Part shown: in pieces, positions 12,298 to 29,284 of the stretch
How positions within the stretch are numbered: the stretch's first letter is position 1
How the letters are laid out: each line of letters begins with the position of its first letter
DNA from: Chlorocebus sabaeus
Taxonomy: Eukaryota; Chordata; Mammalia; Primates; Cercopithecidae
Length of the DNA stretch: 64,000 nt
Reading direction: 5' to 3'
Assembly (NCBI RefSeq): GCF_047675955.1
Contig: NC_132923.1
Location: 90,827,137-90,891,136 of the forward strand
Position numbers and translations under genes: made by a program
Notes under the pieces: generated by a model
The model's input: the letters and a program-made list of their open reading frames with translations, nothing else
The model's database searches: none
Told to the model about the DNA's origin: nothing

Positions 12298-12473
12298 CTG
12301 GGCCAGACATAAAGGACACTTTCCTTCAGAGCCCTGCTGGTGGCCTCCTTGTGACCCCATTAGATTTCAGCAGAGCCCTGAGAAGTTGCTCCCAATGCCA
12401 AGTTCAGTGTGCACAGGTGTTTCTATGCAAACAGGTAGGACCCACACTCCACTCCACACATTGGCGGCCTTAC

Positions 12474-12596
12474 TGTCAAAATAGCTAGTATCATCCTCTG
12501 ACTCCAGCTGAGGAATAAATTCAGCTTTCTGGCGGAGAAGTCCTGTCCAGTCCAGACCAGTGAAGAATGGGTGCTGCTTCACCTCATAGGCACTGC
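12474..12596 (-). CDS. MAST2: MAST2 window exon 15 (kinase end, AGC tail)
   Basis: 123 nt: [20 protein letters not shown] then [20 protein letters not shown]. The HPFF motif closes the kinase domain; the remainder is the AGC C-terminal extension that packs on the N-lobe in this class. Acceptor tttccacag, donor GACA|gtaagg. Confidence 0.97.
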
Positions 12597-12862
12597 CTGT
12601 GGAAAGGGAGGGCATGGGCAAGGGGGAAGGATGAGCCGCATGGAGTCCAGGTCAGCAAACCTAGTAAGAAGCCAGACCTTGATAAGCTATACTCAGGGGG
12701 TCAGCTCAAGCATCTTCCCTTCCCTGCCTACAGGGAGCAGGGCAGAGTTTCAGGATCCAGAGGGGCTGCCCGTAACTGAAGCCTGAACCTCCAGGGTACA
12801 TGGACTCAGCCTCCCTTAGCCCTTTTCTAAGTAGTGGGAAAAGTTAGCAGGGCCTGCCCTAC

Positions 12863-12964
12863 CTGTGCCCAGTCTCTCCAGAGGGTTCTGGTGGAGCAGT
12901 TTGGAGGTGAGGTCCTGGGCGTCTGGGGGCAGTGCATCATCACCCTCAGGCCACACAATCTCAT
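12863..12964 (-). CDS. MAST2: MAST2 window exon 14 (kinase C-lobe end)
   Basis: 102 nt: the first two bases complete Asp, then [20 protein letters not shown] and [13 protein letters not shown] plus one base. NPLERLG is the usual AGC-kinase C-lobe motif. Human MAST2 is remembered with DEAL where this reads DDAL. Acceptor acttcag, donor ACAG|gtaggg. Confidence 0.96.
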
Positions 12965-13403
12965 CTGAAGTCATCAGGGGTGAGAGGAAGAGGAAAAATT
13001 GTGGGTAGAGTGGAGAGATGTAGAAGAGGGTCCCAGGACAATGTAAGGAAAGGAGTCAAAAAGGACCCAGCCCGGAGTCCCTGAATGCCTTGCCTGGGAC
13101 CCCAGTCTTTAATTTTTTTAGGTTCCTAGACCATGGCTTGATCTTTGATCCATGGTGGGCACTGCAAAGCTCTAGCTCACCCTGCTTTTATACTCCACAA
13201 AACATACACAGACATACCCCTCACACTTATGGGATGTGCACATACACAGACAGGAACACTCAGGTATATATGGGAGACACGTGAGGCCCTAGGGGACACA
13301 ATGTGCACATGTATGTACATGCAGAAACACAGAGACACCCACCCCCAAAGCAGCAGACATCACAAACACATGGTGAGTTCAGAACAAGAGCTCACAGGCC
13401 TCA

Positions 13404-14374
<971 letters not shown>

Positions 14375-14510
14375 TGTATGTGTACACAAATGTAGAGATG
14401 GGGTCTCACTATGTTGTTGAGGCTGGTCTTGAACTCCTGGCCTCAAGCGATCCTCCTGCCTCAGCCTCCCAAAGGGTTGGAATTACAGGCATGAGCCACT
14501 GCACCAGGAC
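14375..14510 (-). mobile_element. Alu monomer (FLAM/AluJ-like)
   Basis: Half-length Alu flanked by near-identical 16-bp copies aagggcctggaatcta (14359-14374) and aagggcctagaatcta (14511-14526). Confidence 0.85.
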
Positions 14511-14541
14511 AAGGGCCTAGAATCTACCCTCCAATGTATCA

Positions 14542-15384
<843 letters not shown>

Positions 15385-15610
15385 AACAATAATTTCAGTT
15401 ATCTATTGAGCTCTGTGCTAAGTGCTTTAAAAATATTCTGGCCCCTGAAAGGTTTTCTAGAGTAACACATCAAAGGTAGGTGTCATTATTCCCTATTTTA
15501 GAAAGCAGGTACATGAGGGTCAGGGAAATTTTAATTAATAGACTCAAACTCAGACTTAATAAGCAGAAGAGTGGCCATTTGAATTCAGGTCTGTCTTATG
15601 TCAAAGCCAC
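15385..15610 (+). mobile_element. MIR SINE
   Basis: Diverged MIR (tattgagctctgtgctaagt, ttccctattttagaaagcag, gaattcaggtctgtctt). Confidence 0.75.
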
Positions 15611-15614
15611 TTTC

Positions 15615-16275
15615 TCCCACAGAGGCTCATCACCCTGCCCTAGTTCCAAGCTGGAAATCTGGAACACACCCCAACCTGTTCTGTTCCCTTGCTTCCCTTC
15701 CTGCCCCACCCCAGCCTGGTCCTCTTTCCTGTTTCCCCACGCTGCCCTCTTTTTTCTACCCTGACCCCCTGCTCTGCTGCAGGCATTGCTGGCTTTGGTC
15801 TCAGTGTCTCTTTTCATCGGCAGAGCGAGCTTTCTAAACCTAAACCACAATCTGGGCATGCCACTCTATCATATCCTTGGTTAGCAGACCCTTCCAAGAC
15901 TCTCTAGGCCCCTTTAAAATAAAACCCAAATGTAACAAAAGGGCCCTTGATGAACTAGTTCCTGCCTCTCTCTCCAGCCTTTTCTCTTACTACTCTCTCA
16001 CCATCTAAGCTGTCACCACATTGTACTATTTGTAGTTCCTGAACAAGTGCTGTTCTCTCGCACCTGTGTGCCTCTGCACATTCTGCTCTCCTGCTTTAGA
16101 AAGCAGGTCTTCCTTTTTCCACTTGACTAATACCCTCTTGAGAAGAAGCTCATATATATATATTTCTGTCTCCCACTGTAGACTTAAGTTCTACATGCCA
16201 GGGACTATATTTAAAACCCAGAATATAGTGCTTGGCACAGAGTAGATGTCAGTAAATGTCAGTAAACTTGTTTAA
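15615..16275 (+). mobile_element. L2 LINE, 3' part
   Basis: Typical L2 3' region ending in cttggcacagagtagatgtc and a sagtaaa-type tail at about 16270. Confidence 0.7.
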
Positions 16276-16644
<369 letters not shown>

Positions 16645-16828
16645 CTCAATGACTCTTTCATGTCACCAAAGCCTTATAATATTCCAGCCAGACCTTGAGG
16701 CAATGATCTGCATCTGGGGTGGCCGGGGGGCTAGAGAACTAGGCCTAGATGGACACACACAGGAGCATGTTTTCCCAGTAGCCATCTGGATAGACTTAGA
16801 GCTACTGTGCTTGCCAACATTTTATCTA

Positions 16829-17032
<204 letters not shown>

Positions 17033-17181
17033 CTACCATGAGGAAAGGATCCAGTTCCCTGCTCTAGCCAGCTCCCATCTGGCAGTTTCTGAGGTCCCAG
17101 AGGAGACAGCTTCATGGAATATCCTGGTGCTGGAGACTCTGATTCTAGCCCCTTTGCTGCTGGCATGGGTGGGAGACACGG

Positions 17182-17857
<676 letters not shown>

Positions 17858-17950
17858 CAGGGTATGGAGCGGGGCGCAAAGTAAAGTGAATCTGCTGATA
17901 GCTGTCATGGACATTTTTCAGGCCAGAGAGGGAAGGAACCCAGATTTTTA

Positions 17951-17994
17951 TTAAAAGTAATGGCAAAAATGCCATTACTTTTGTACCAGCCTAA
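17951..17994. mobile_element. MADE1-like mariner MITE hairpin
   Basis: aaaagtaatggca (17953-17965) pairs perfectly with tgccattactttt (17970-17982), followed by gtaccagcctaa, the MADE1 end. It is a shortened copy. Confidence 0.8.
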
Positions 17995-19006
<1,012 letters not shown>

Positions 19007-19371
19007 TTAATTAATGCACAGAACAAGGGGGCAGGGCATGCATACCAATGAGAAGGATCTGGGACCCCCTAGCCCATAGAACTCTTAAACTTCCTGACAG
19101 ACCATGTCCTGATGACACGGCTCAATGCTTCCCCAGAGCTCAGGGAGAGGAGGATGCGTAGTAACAAGAGGTGTGGGAATCTTGTCTAGGAAAGGAACAA
19201 TGATCGATGTCAGAGGAATCTGAACTCCTGCCCACCCAGGAGGCTTCTGGGAGTGAGAAGGTCCACCCTGAGGCATCTGCCCAGAGGACTGGGCAGCATA
19301 CACTCTCACATGGAAGAGATCAAAGGCTGACCTGGCTTCAGTCCTGGCCACACCCTGACCCCTGCCTTTAC

Positions 19372-19457
19372 CCATAGGCGCCATTGCTGATCAGCTTAAT
19401 GGTCTCGAAGTCCTCTTCAGAGGGTGTCTTTTTAGATGGCAGAGATGCCCCACGGCC
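19372..19457 (-). CDS. MAST2: MAST2 window exon 9 (kinase start, glycine loop)
   Basis: 86 nt: GRGASLPSKKTPSEEDFETI then KLISNGAY plus two bases of a glycine codon. The kinase domain begins at DFETIKLI. The glycine-rich nucleotide-binding loop is split by the intron, GAYG being completed in the next exon. Acceptor cttccag, donor TATGG|gtaaag. Confidence 0.97.
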
Positions 19458-19716
19458 CTGGAAGACAAGGGGAAAGGCAGGAGACAGGCATGCTTCTCAG
19501 AGCCCATATCCTTGCAGAAGCTGTGGCTCTAGCGTTCTCAGCTCTTAGTTCTATTGTAGTCCCCTGCCCATTCTTCTGGGAGTAGAATGACTTCTCAGTG
19601 TTTGCTGTCACCAATTCCCCCATCCCTTCTTCAGATATTCTCTTAAAGAGAACTCACAGCTCTTTGCTTCGTAGGGCCCAGGCTCCAGGAATGGGGCAGG
19701 AGATCAGGGTTTTTAC

Positions 19717-19778
19717 CTCAATAGAATCATCTGTCTCTGGAGTGTCAGGACTGTCACAGCTGCTCAACTGGGCCATTT
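19717..19778 (-). CDS. MAST2: MAST2 window exon 8
   Basis: 62 nt. AA completes a Glu codon and then it reads MAQLSSCDSPDTPETDDSIE. A short acidic, serine-rich link between the pre-kinase domain and the catalytic domain. Acceptor tttccag, donor GAG|gtaaaa. Confidence 0.95.
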
Positions 19779-20607
19779 CTGGAAACAAAACAAAGACACA
19801 AGAGAAGAGTGTGTGGCAATGTCAGGTATCTCAGCAGTATCCTCAGATCACACAACAGGTGCATGTAGGGTAGGCATTAATGCTTTTTGCATCAGCCTAG
19901 GACGTGAATTCAGTCCCATGGCACTATACCCAATGTAGTCCCAGCTTTTGGACCAGGAAACAAGCCAAATCCTACTGCTACTCCCATTTCCAGAAGTCCG
20001 TTGCCATTCACAGGGCCTGGCAAATTCTATAAACTTGGGACATTTCCTGGAAAACAGGACCTGAAACTGGGTTACTAGTTCCCATCCTGCTGGCCAAGAC
20101 TGCATCACTGGATGGGGCTGGGAAGCATAGAAGGCAGGAGCAGGATACCTACAGACCATGGACTTGGAAGCCCATGGTTGCTGCAGGGGTTCCGCAGAAG
20201 CCCAGAAGAATGGCGGTATCCTCTGAAGCCCTGTGCTGGACCACCCTAAAGACACAGGAAGACCTGTAAGGTGGCCAGGAGGAGAGGCAAGGTGCAGAGG
20301 TGGTGACCATTTTTGCAAATGTGATTGTGGCTCTTTGTTGTTGACCTCTTTGGAACTGAGGTTCTAAATGCAACTCAGCCGGGCCGATGCAATCCAGGCT
20401 GGGATCTACCAGGCAGATGTGAACAGCAGTTCCAAAGGAAAGACTGTTTTGTCACAGAGATCACAGTGTATATCCTAAATTCCTGAGGCCCCTGGGGCCA
20501 TGCTGTGTCCACGTCCAAGCTAAGTCTCTTCTCCAAGCAGCTTCCCTGCTGTTAAAGCTTGCCAGCAGCGGTGGGGCCTCTCTGCAGCCACCAGGCAGTA
20601 TGCTCAC

Positions 20608-20740
20608 CCTCTAGGGGATCCCGTGTGAGGCCCAGCTGGCTAACGATGTAGCGGGGAATGTCACATTTAATCCCTTGTCCCTCTTTGGCGTGGCCCTCAG
20701 CTGCTTCTAATAGGTGGTAGAACTCTTCAGGGTCAAACTC
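20608..20740 (-). CDS. MAST2: MAST2 window exon 7 (end of pre-kinase domain)
   Basis: 133 nt starting in phase 0: [20 protein letters not shown], then [20 protein letters not shown] and DPLE, leaving one base. It covers the conserved end of DUF1908. Acceptor ttggtacag, donor GAGG|gtgagc. Confidence 0.97.
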
Positions 20741-21219
20741 CTGTACCAAGGGAGAGAGGCAGTCAGTGGTGACAGATAGAAGCAAAAGCTGCTGGCCTCT
20801 TTGGTTTTAGAGCATATAGTAGACTGAGATGAACAAGAGTTTCTCTGTGACAGGATACTCCAACCCCTCAATATTCAGAAATAACACGATTCAGGGATCA
20901 CAGGAATGGGGATGAAGATGTCTTACAGGTCACCTCCAGATTGGAGATACTCAGCATATGCTATCTTCCTGGCAATAAGAACTAGAGGTTTTACTCTAAA
21001 GAGAGCTCAGCCTACTGATCTGGTCCCATGCCTTACATCAGCCAGTTGGCACTGTCTGGTGTATTCAGATGCCCAGTCCACAGCAGTCCTGGCACACACT
21101 CAATTATGACTCATAAGAGCTTTGGCACAGCCCTACTGGTGTATGCATACCTTCAAATATTTACTGGACACCTACTGTGTGCTAGAGGCTGGAGATCCAT
21201 TGAAAAGCACAGTCCTTGT

Positions 21220-21420
21220 CTGCACATAATAACTGAGTGCCTACTAAGTGCCACACACTGGGTTAAACCTTCTAGCAACTCTTTGACCTCACTGAGGAAA
21301 TCAAGGCTCGCAGGGATGCACTGATTTGTCCATAATCACGGAGGTAGGAAGGAACAGAAAACCAGCATTCAGCCCAGGTCTGACTCCAAGCCCCTGCTTA
21401 GCCAAGGACTTCGTGTTCTT
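21220..21420 (+). mobile_element. MIR SINE
   Basis: Diverged MIR (gagtgcctactaagtgccac, cactgaggaaatcaaggctc, ccagcattcagcccaggtct). Confidence 0.75.
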
Positions 21421-21549
21421 GAGGGAGAGGCTTTCTGCTCTATCACAGCACTAGCCTCTGCTCTGAACTTTGTTCTCATTCCCTGTGGTCTCACTGTTTT
21501 GGAGAACTGTACTTATCTGGATATAACCTAAGCCAGACCTGGAAGCCCT

Positions 21550-22670
21550 TTTAACTTCTTATTCTTCCTTAGCTCCTATTTGGTCAGAATGTCTCTCTCA
21601 TAAATACCCCTCTAATCCACCTCTCTCTGTTATCCTACCATTCATTGTCTGAGTTCTGGCCACCCCATCTCACATGAATTGCTTTGAGTACCTCTGCCCT
21701 GATGTCCCTGGCTCATCCTGCCCTCTCTTCCAATTCACTATCCATGTTGCAGCCAAAGTAACCTTTCTTAGGACTAAATCTGATATAATATTTACATAGA
21801 AATAAATAGGAACCAATTACTGATACATGCAACATGTATGAATTTCTACAAACATGCTGAGTGAAAAGAAGTCAGAACATACTATAGAAACCACACAGAA
21901 ACATGGTTTCATTTCTAGGAAACTGTACAAAAGGCAAACCCATCCCTAGTGAAACAAAGCAGGTAAGTTATTGTCTGGGAGCAGGAGGAAGAGGGGACTG
22001 ACTCCAAAGGGGCACAAGGGGACTTATCTGATAGAAATATTCTCTATGTCAGCTGTGGCCATGATTCTACAAGTGTATATTTGTTAAATCTCAATGAACT
22101 GTACCATCAAAGGGATATATTTTATTGTATGAAAATTATACCTTAATAATACTGTTTAAGAAAGAAGTAAATGTGGCCATGTCACATTCTTACCTAAACT
22201 TCCTGGTGCCTCCAAGTGGCTGTAAGGGTAATGCAAAACTCCAGAGCCGAGAACCCGACACCCTCCGTGACCCTGTCACAGTCCTACCTTCCAGGCTTAC
22301 CTCTCAGCACTTCTTCAAACCCACCCTGTGCTGCACTGAATGCCCCTTCCCATGCTCCCTATCTGGGAAACAGACTCATCCTTCAGTTTGCTGAATAAGC
22401 CTCATGTCCCCCAGGGAGCATTCACTGAATGTTCCTTCCAGGAAGACTAAAGCACTCCCTTTCCAGGTTCCCACTGCATTGCGTACTGACCTCAACTGCA
22501 ACACTTCTTGCAGTACTGTAATTACTATTTACATGTCCTCATGCCTCATGCTTCCCAACTCCACTGTAGAGGAAACATCCCAAGATCAGAGACTGTGCTT
22601 TATTCATGTCTGTATCTCCAGTGTCTAGCACGAAGTAGGTACTCAGTCAAGTTTGCTGAAAATTAAATGA
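21550..22670 (+). mobile_element. L2 LINE split by an L1 fragment
   Basis: L2 sequence at about 21550-21780 resumes at about 22165 and runs to the 3' end near 22670 (tctccagtgtctagcacgaa). Confidence 0.65.
21785..22160 (+). mobile_element. L1M 3' fragment inside L2
   Basis: Old L1 3'UTR features: tgctgagtgaaaagaagtca, gtatatttgttaaatctc and a terminal gaaaattataccttaataat. Confidence 0.65.
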
Positions 22671-22982
22671 AGGACTCAACTTGTGCAAACTAAACTGGGC
22701 TATGCTCCTGACGCTCCTCAACCCCCAGGCCCCCACTGAGGTGAGCCCTGATCATGTGAGGGTGGGCTAGACTAATACTTCTCCCTGCCACATCCCCTCA
22801 GGACCATACACTTGTCCTCACAAAAATCTGTTTAGTCTCCCACTGGTGGCAAATCATATTTAAATAAGGACCTAAGCGACAGAAATGGCAGTGGTTACCA
22901 CCACAGTTTTGCTGTCATCAGGATACTTCCTCCATAGCCCTCCTCCAAATCTGCCCACCCAACTTTCCTAGAGTCCACTCAC

Positions 22983-23084
22983 CAGGCATTCCAGGAGACG
23001 TGCTGGGCGGGCAATGACAATCATCAGCTTTTTCACCAGCTGCATCACAAAAGCCACTTCCGAGCTCTCTGAGCGCTCATGAGC
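22983..23084 (-). CDS. MAST2: MAST2 window exon 6 (pre-kinase domain)
   Basis: 102 nt, 34 codons in phase 0: [20 protein letters not shown] followed by [14 protein letters not shown]. It continues DUF1908. Human MAST2 is remembered with III where this reads IVI, a conservative change. Acceptor ctctatag, donor CTG|gtgagt. Confidence 0.97.
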
Positions 23085-23429
23085 CTATAGAGAAAAGAAG
23101 GGTTGCTTAAGCAATCTATTGGCCCAGTGTGGCTGGGCTAAGCAGGACCAGACTGGGCAGAGCTGATTCCAGGGAGAAACAATTCGGTAGCACAGAGAGC
23201 TCCGCCAAGCAAGGAACTCCGAGAAGGCTGGCTGGCTGTGAGAGGGAGCGAGTTGCTCACAGGGAACCATTTGAGCTTTAGAACACTACATGACACCGAG
23301 AAATGCCACACAGACATACAGCTGTACCTGCTCCTCCATCCAACAAGCCTCACTTACCCTGCAGACCCCAGCTCAAGGGGCAACTCTCAATGGCGCCTTC
23401 ACTGATGTTCACTTTCCACTCTAGACTGT

Positions 23430-23590
23430 AAGGAGTAGAAAGACCTCAAAGCTGAGGGTGATATGACCAGAAAGGTACTTCAGAAGGATCACTCTGGCTG
23501 CAGTATAGAGGGTACACTAAAGAGGGCAAGGCTAAATGCAGGAAAACCCATTAGCAGGCAACTCTAATAATTCAGATGAAAAAGGCATAG
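23430..23590 (+). mobile_element. Ancient interspersed repeat, family not named
   Basis: Blocks such as gatatgaccagaaaggtact and aggatcactctggctgcagt recur widely in mammalian genomes. The same family seems to continue at 23936-24100 and about 24660-25110, around an Alu. Confidence 0.4.
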
Positions 23591-23593
23591 GTT

Positions 23594-23883
23594 GGCTGGG
23601 TGTGGTGGCTCAAGCCTGTAATCCCAGCACTTTGGGAGGCCGAGGCAGGCGGATCATGAGGTCAGGAGATCGAGACCATCCTGGCGAACACAGTGAAACC
23701 CTGTCTCTACTAAAAATACAAAAAAATTAGCCGGGCGTGGTGGCGGGCGCCTGTAGTCTCAGCTACTTGGGAGGCTGAGGCAAGAGAATGGCATGAACCT
23801 GGGGGGCAGAGCTTGCAGTGAGCCGAGATTGCAGTGCCCCTGCACTCCAGCCTGGGCGACAGAGCAAGATTCCGTCTCAAAAA

Positions 23884-23934
<51 letters not shown>

Positions 23935-23935
23935 A
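23594..23935 (+). mobile_element. AluY-type SINE with AAAT tail
   Basis: Full-length Alu whose tail has become a microsatellite. Confidence 0.93.
23879..23935 (+). repeat. (AAAT)n microsatellite
   Basis: About 13-14 uninterrupted aaat units at the Alu tail; likely polymorphic. Confidence 0.95.
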
Positions 23936-25399
23936 AGACAAAGGCATGGGTCAAGGCAGAAGAATGCAGACAAAGGGACAGGTGTGAGCTACTACTAAAG
24001 CAGATAAGGGTGAAAGCAGCCCAAACAGAAGGCAACTCCAACTTCAATTTTAGGAAAATTTCAATGAATACGTGAAATAGTAACTATAAGAAGCCATTTA
24101 GGTGATAGGTAAAGAATGTACTGCATTTGGTTTTAGAGAAAGAACAGCTAGGCAGAAAAGATAAGCTCAGTTCTGGGCGTGTAGAGTTTCAGGCACCTAT
24201 ATGAGAGAGTCTCTTGGGTATCTCTTGGTCCAGGGGCCTTTCTCTTTTTCCCTGAGAACTGCTCTGGTTTCTAGGAGCCACATTTGTACTGTGTGTCTGC
24301 ACCTTCTCTCCCACCTCTAATAGCTGACCAGGGAGGATCACTTTCCTAGGAATTTAAAAAAGGATAGAAAGATAATTGTTAACATCAGTGTGGCAGAAAC
24401 TATTTAAGAACTGTGACAAGGGATGGCCGTACCTACCATGGAGACAGAGAAAAGATGCATACAGGAAAAGAAAGAATGAAGATTTCCTGAGCTTCCTGGA
24501 GCTTCTGGTTTCTAGTTCTGGTTCCTTTTTAAGGCCTGGTTATATCCCTCGCTTCAATTCTCTAAGACCTACCCCTTTTACTCTTATAATGTTTCCCTTT
24601 ACCGTTTAAACTATTCTGAGTCAGATTTCTATTACATGTAACCAAAGAATAAGAACCAATATGGGGAAGTCAAAGTGGAGGAGTCCACCAGGCAGCTGGG
24701 TGCACTGATCTGAAGCTCAGGAGAACAGTAAGAGTGGCAGCCACATGTGGAAGTCCTCAGCGTAGAGATGACAACTGAAGACATGGGAGCAGGTGGCAAG
24801 ACATCAGAGAGAGAGTAGAGGAAGGGGAAAGGGGAAAACAGGCATGCAGGATGGTGCCCTGTGACACACCAGTATGAAGAGGTGGGCAGCAAAGGAACTT
24901 GTGAAGAGGCAGCAAGACTGGTGGGAACGGTGAATTGACAACTGGGGAAGGGGGTTCAGGAAGTATCCGCTGTGCTCCACAGGGAGGTGGCAGAAGATGG
25001 GAACTGAAAGCAGACACAGGATTTGGCAATTGGCCAGTGAGTTCCTTGGTGAATTTTGCCTGAACAGTTTTGGTAAGGTGGGAAGGGAAACCGGAAGGCA
25101 GAAGATTGAGTAGTAAATAGGATACAAGGAAAGAAAAACAGTAAATGAGGACTTTTCTTTTTTTAAAGTATTGGTTATGAAATGAAGAGAAAGGATGAGC
25201 GGTTGGTGAAATCCCATTTATTCTTTTAAAACCTGTCTCCTGTTCCCAACACACATATACATACACATGTGAAGAAAAAGAAGTAATTGCTGTCTTTAAC
25301 ATGTTCTCCTGGCTGTTCGTGCATACCACATGGTACTGTCATGCTGTTTCATAACGAGCTATCTGTCTCTACAGCTACACTGCTGGGCCTAGTGAGTAA

Positions 25400-25720
<321 letters not shown>

Positions 25721-25819
25721 CTTTTTCTTTCCTCAAATGCTAAGCCTAGCAGAGTGCCTCCCATACAGCAGATGTCAGTCAGTGTTTGTGGACTGTTTGA
25801 AAATGTATGATCTTAGGCT

Positions 25820-26035
25820 CTGGGATAAGCCAAACCTGGGACTGGGTCCTGGTTTTGCTACTTAAAAAAATAAGTTATCTTGAGCTAACTTAGTTTCCTC
25901 ATCTGTAAATTTAGGAAATAATATTAAGTACGTTCCTTACAGGGTTGTGAAGATTTCATCAGATAAATTAAACGAGGTAATGTAGTGTCTAGCATGTATT
26001 AAATGCTCCATAAATGTTACGGATTTTTATTATTC
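25820..26035 (+). mobile_element. MIRb SINE
   Basis: gtttcctcatctgtaaattt, acagggttgtgaagatttca, tgctccataaatgttacgg: the MIRb 3' half. Confidence 0.85.
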
Positions 26036-26168
26036 TAAAATCTGACCAGGTCATTTTTCAGTTTGTCACACTGGATGATACCCACTGCCTTCATGATACA
26101 ATCTAAGCTCCTCATAAGGCCCTTCAGCATCTGGCCCCCAGTCCAACTCTTCAAATTCATCTGCCAGC

Positions 26169-26482
<314 letters not shown>

Positions 26483-26506
26483 CTGCCAGCTTTTCCCCTG
26501 TGGGTG

Positions 26507-26818
26507 TCTTTCTTTCTTTTCTTTTCTTTTTTTTTTTTGAGACGGAGTTTCGCTCTTGTTGCCCAGGCCAGAGTGCAATGGTGTTATCTTGGTTCACCAC
26601 AACCTCCACCTCCGGGTTCAAGCAATTCTCCTGCCTCAGCCTCCCTAGTAGCTGGGATTACAGGCATATGCCACCATGCTCAGCTAATTTTGTATTTTTT
26701 GTAGAGCTGGGGTTTTCTCCATGTTGGTCAGACTGGTCTTGAACTCCCGACCTCAGGTGATCCGCCTGCCTCGGCCTCCCAAAGTGCTGGGATTACAGCA
26801 TGGGCCACCATGCCCGGC
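26507..26818 (-). mobile_element. Alu, inverted relative to its neighbour
   Basis: Flanked by tgggtgtctt copies. Its T run lies next to the A tail of the Alu at 26169-26478. Confidence 0.92.
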
Positions 26819-26911
26819 TCCACTATGGGTGTCTTTTACTGTAGTTATGCAAACTACTTCATCTGCAATTTCTGGAATGTACCAAGTTTCTTTACACCTT
26901 TGAGAGGTTAT

Positions 26912-27187
26912 TTATTTATTAAGAGACAGGGTCTCACCCTGTCATTCGGGTTGGAGTACAGTGGCACAATTACAGCTCACTGCAGCCTCGACCTCCAGGG
27001 CTCAGGCAATCCTCCCACCTCAGCCTCCTGAGTAGCTTGGATTACAGGTGCATGCCACCATGGCTGGCTAGTGTAGAGATGGGGTCTCACTTTGTTGCCC
27101 AGGCTGGTCTCAAGCTCGTGGGCTCCAGTGATCCTCCCACCCTGGCCTCCCAAAGAGCTGGGATTACAGGCATGATTCACTGTGCCC
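26912..27187 (-). mobile_element. AluJ-type SINE
   Basis: Old, diverged; flanks gagaggttatttatt and aagaggttgtttatg look like a worn duplication. Confidence 0.88.
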
Positions 27188-27310
27188 AAGTAAGAGGTTG
27201 TTTATGCTTTTTCCTAGCTTCAGTGAACTCCTATCTGTTTAAGATTCAGCCTTCCCTGAACTTTCCACAAAGAGTCAGCATATCCTTCTCTGTGCTCAGA
27301 ACCTACTTAT

Positions 27311-28926
27311 CTCTAGTGCTCATCAATCATATTGTACTGTAGTCAGTGGAAGTGACAGAATTCATATAAAGTATTCAGTGTAGTAATAGCTGTTACTTTT
27401 ATTAAGTACATGTTGATGGGTCTGTAACCCCATTGATGGCAAATTCCCTAAGATAGAGCCTGCACTGAATTCTTTTCTGCATTCCAAAGGCCTCGCAAAT
27501 TAGGGAACAGATGAACAAACTGGTTCCAAATTCAGTGCTCTTCTTATTGTATCAAACAACCTAACCGCACAAGCAGTCAGTCTGGGAAAATGCCTAAAGG
27601 TTTTGAGCAAGGTTCTGACTTCAGCATTTTAGAAGATAAATCTTAAACGTACCAGGAAACTTGGAAGTTACTCTACGTTAATCCTTTACCAAATGCAGTA
27701 ATCCCTGATTCCTAAATGTCTCTGGGGTGCCCCTTTCCATTGCTGGAAAACTGTCAGAAAGCTTTTCCTGAACAGAAACAAACATCTACCAGCGATTTTC
27801 ACGGGGCTCTGGCTTTCTAAAGTTATACTTCTACAATGTTTGATTTAAAATATTTCTTTTGAAATCAGAAAAAGATATTTTTGTAGAAGGAAGTACTTTT
27901 TCACCTATTAAATCAAAATCTTTCTTCCTGTAACTCCTGCCCACTGGACTAATTATGTCTTTCAGGGGTACTGAGAACAATCTGCTCTTTTTTATATATG
28001 AGAAACTTTCCACTACTTGACAATAATCATTTCTCTAGATTGAACTGTTCCCTGAAAATGTGTTTAAACTCCCCGCTCCTTCTTATTTCTAGACGAACAC
28101 ACTGATGTCCTTTGATCATCAGCCCGGGGCCCTCAGCTCAGTCGGTACTACTCCAGAGAGAGGTCTTGGTCTGGAGGTAATAAGGAGTTCTGGACTGGGA
28201 AATTCTCTAGTGACATGATGAGCTCTGGGGAGACAGGCACATCCTCTCTCCCCCAAACCGTATTAATGGGTAACATGGAGCCGCTGTGGTCTGAGTGAGA
28301 TGGCATCTGGCCACCTTAATCAAGAGGCTGATAGCAAAGGAAGCGCTAGTGCAGGAAGCAGTGCTTAAGAACTCTCATGTGCTTTGGTCTTGGCCATCTC
28401 TAGATTACTTTACCTTTAGCCTCCCAGAGATTTTTTCACACCAGGGAGGATCAGGTCTCAAAACATGTAAGTCCTAACTAGAGAACTCTCCATGCAAATG
28501 GCTAAACCCATCATGCAAGCCTCATACCTGTTTTCCCTTGGCTGAGGATAAACAGTCTGAAGGCTCTGCTTAAACCAGTATTTCCAGTAGAAGAAAGCCC
28601 ATCACAGCCACTGGAGCCACTTTTTGGCTTTGGGTAGCAAACCTCCTAGTCAAATACTTATGAGTACTACCCATGGTGGAGCTTCGCGCAGTGATACAAC
28701 TTTGGATTTAGAAAAGGAACACAAGTGAGTTCCTTTGATACCAAGCAGGCTTCTCTCACTATTGCAGGGGACTGAGGAATCTAAGCCCCTCAGCTCTGCC
28801 TTCGAGGGTGGGTAAGAAGCAGTCTGTGAAGACTGAGAATACCACTAACGCCCTGATCCTAGCTTGGGATTATGAATCCAATACCAGGTAGAGGTTTTTT
28901 CAGAACCCCAGCACAAGGACACTCAC
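27311..28926. other. MAST2: Intron, nothing clearly recognised
   Basis: Between exons 6 and 5. AT-rich; about 27420-27500 could be further L2. No ORF of note. Confidence 0.4.
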
Positions 28927-29136
28927 ATCTTGTACAAGTTTCTCCAAATTCTCTTGAAGTTCATAGAAGTATTGTGATGTAATGAGGCCACTCCGAGATT
29001 TATCCAGGCAGTCTCGGGCCATCTCAATCACCTGATGATGAATAAAGCTCAGGGCTCCATCCGCCAAGGGCAGCACGCTGTCTGGGGTGTTGGAGGAAAT
29101 AAACTCTGCTAGTCGTTCTTCCATTTGTGCGGTGGC
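28927..29136 (-). CDS. MAST2: MAST2 window exon 5 (pre-kinase domain)
   Basis: 210 nt, exactly 70 codons in phase 0, from [20 protein letters not shown] through [20 protein letters not shown] to ENLEKLVQD. This is the core of the MAST-specific domain (DUF1908), a helical region that in the family precedes the kinase. Acceptor cttcccag, donor GAT|gtgagt. Because it is a whole number of codons, skipping it would leave the frame intact. Confidence 0.97.
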
Positions 29137-29284
29137 CTGGGAAGAAAAGCAAGAAAAACACACTTCCCTTCTAGTCCCAGCTCAGTTGGAGCTAAGCCTG
29201 AAGGACCTGGAAATAGTAAAATAATGGGCTCCCTCTGATCCTGGTTTCCTTACACTGCATTTGGGAAACCTGATAACTGAAGAC

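Noticed and set aside
24757..25329. 190-codon minus-strand ORF
   Set aside because: Ser/Leu/Pro-rich reading of CT-rich intronic repeat sequence; no splice or domain support.
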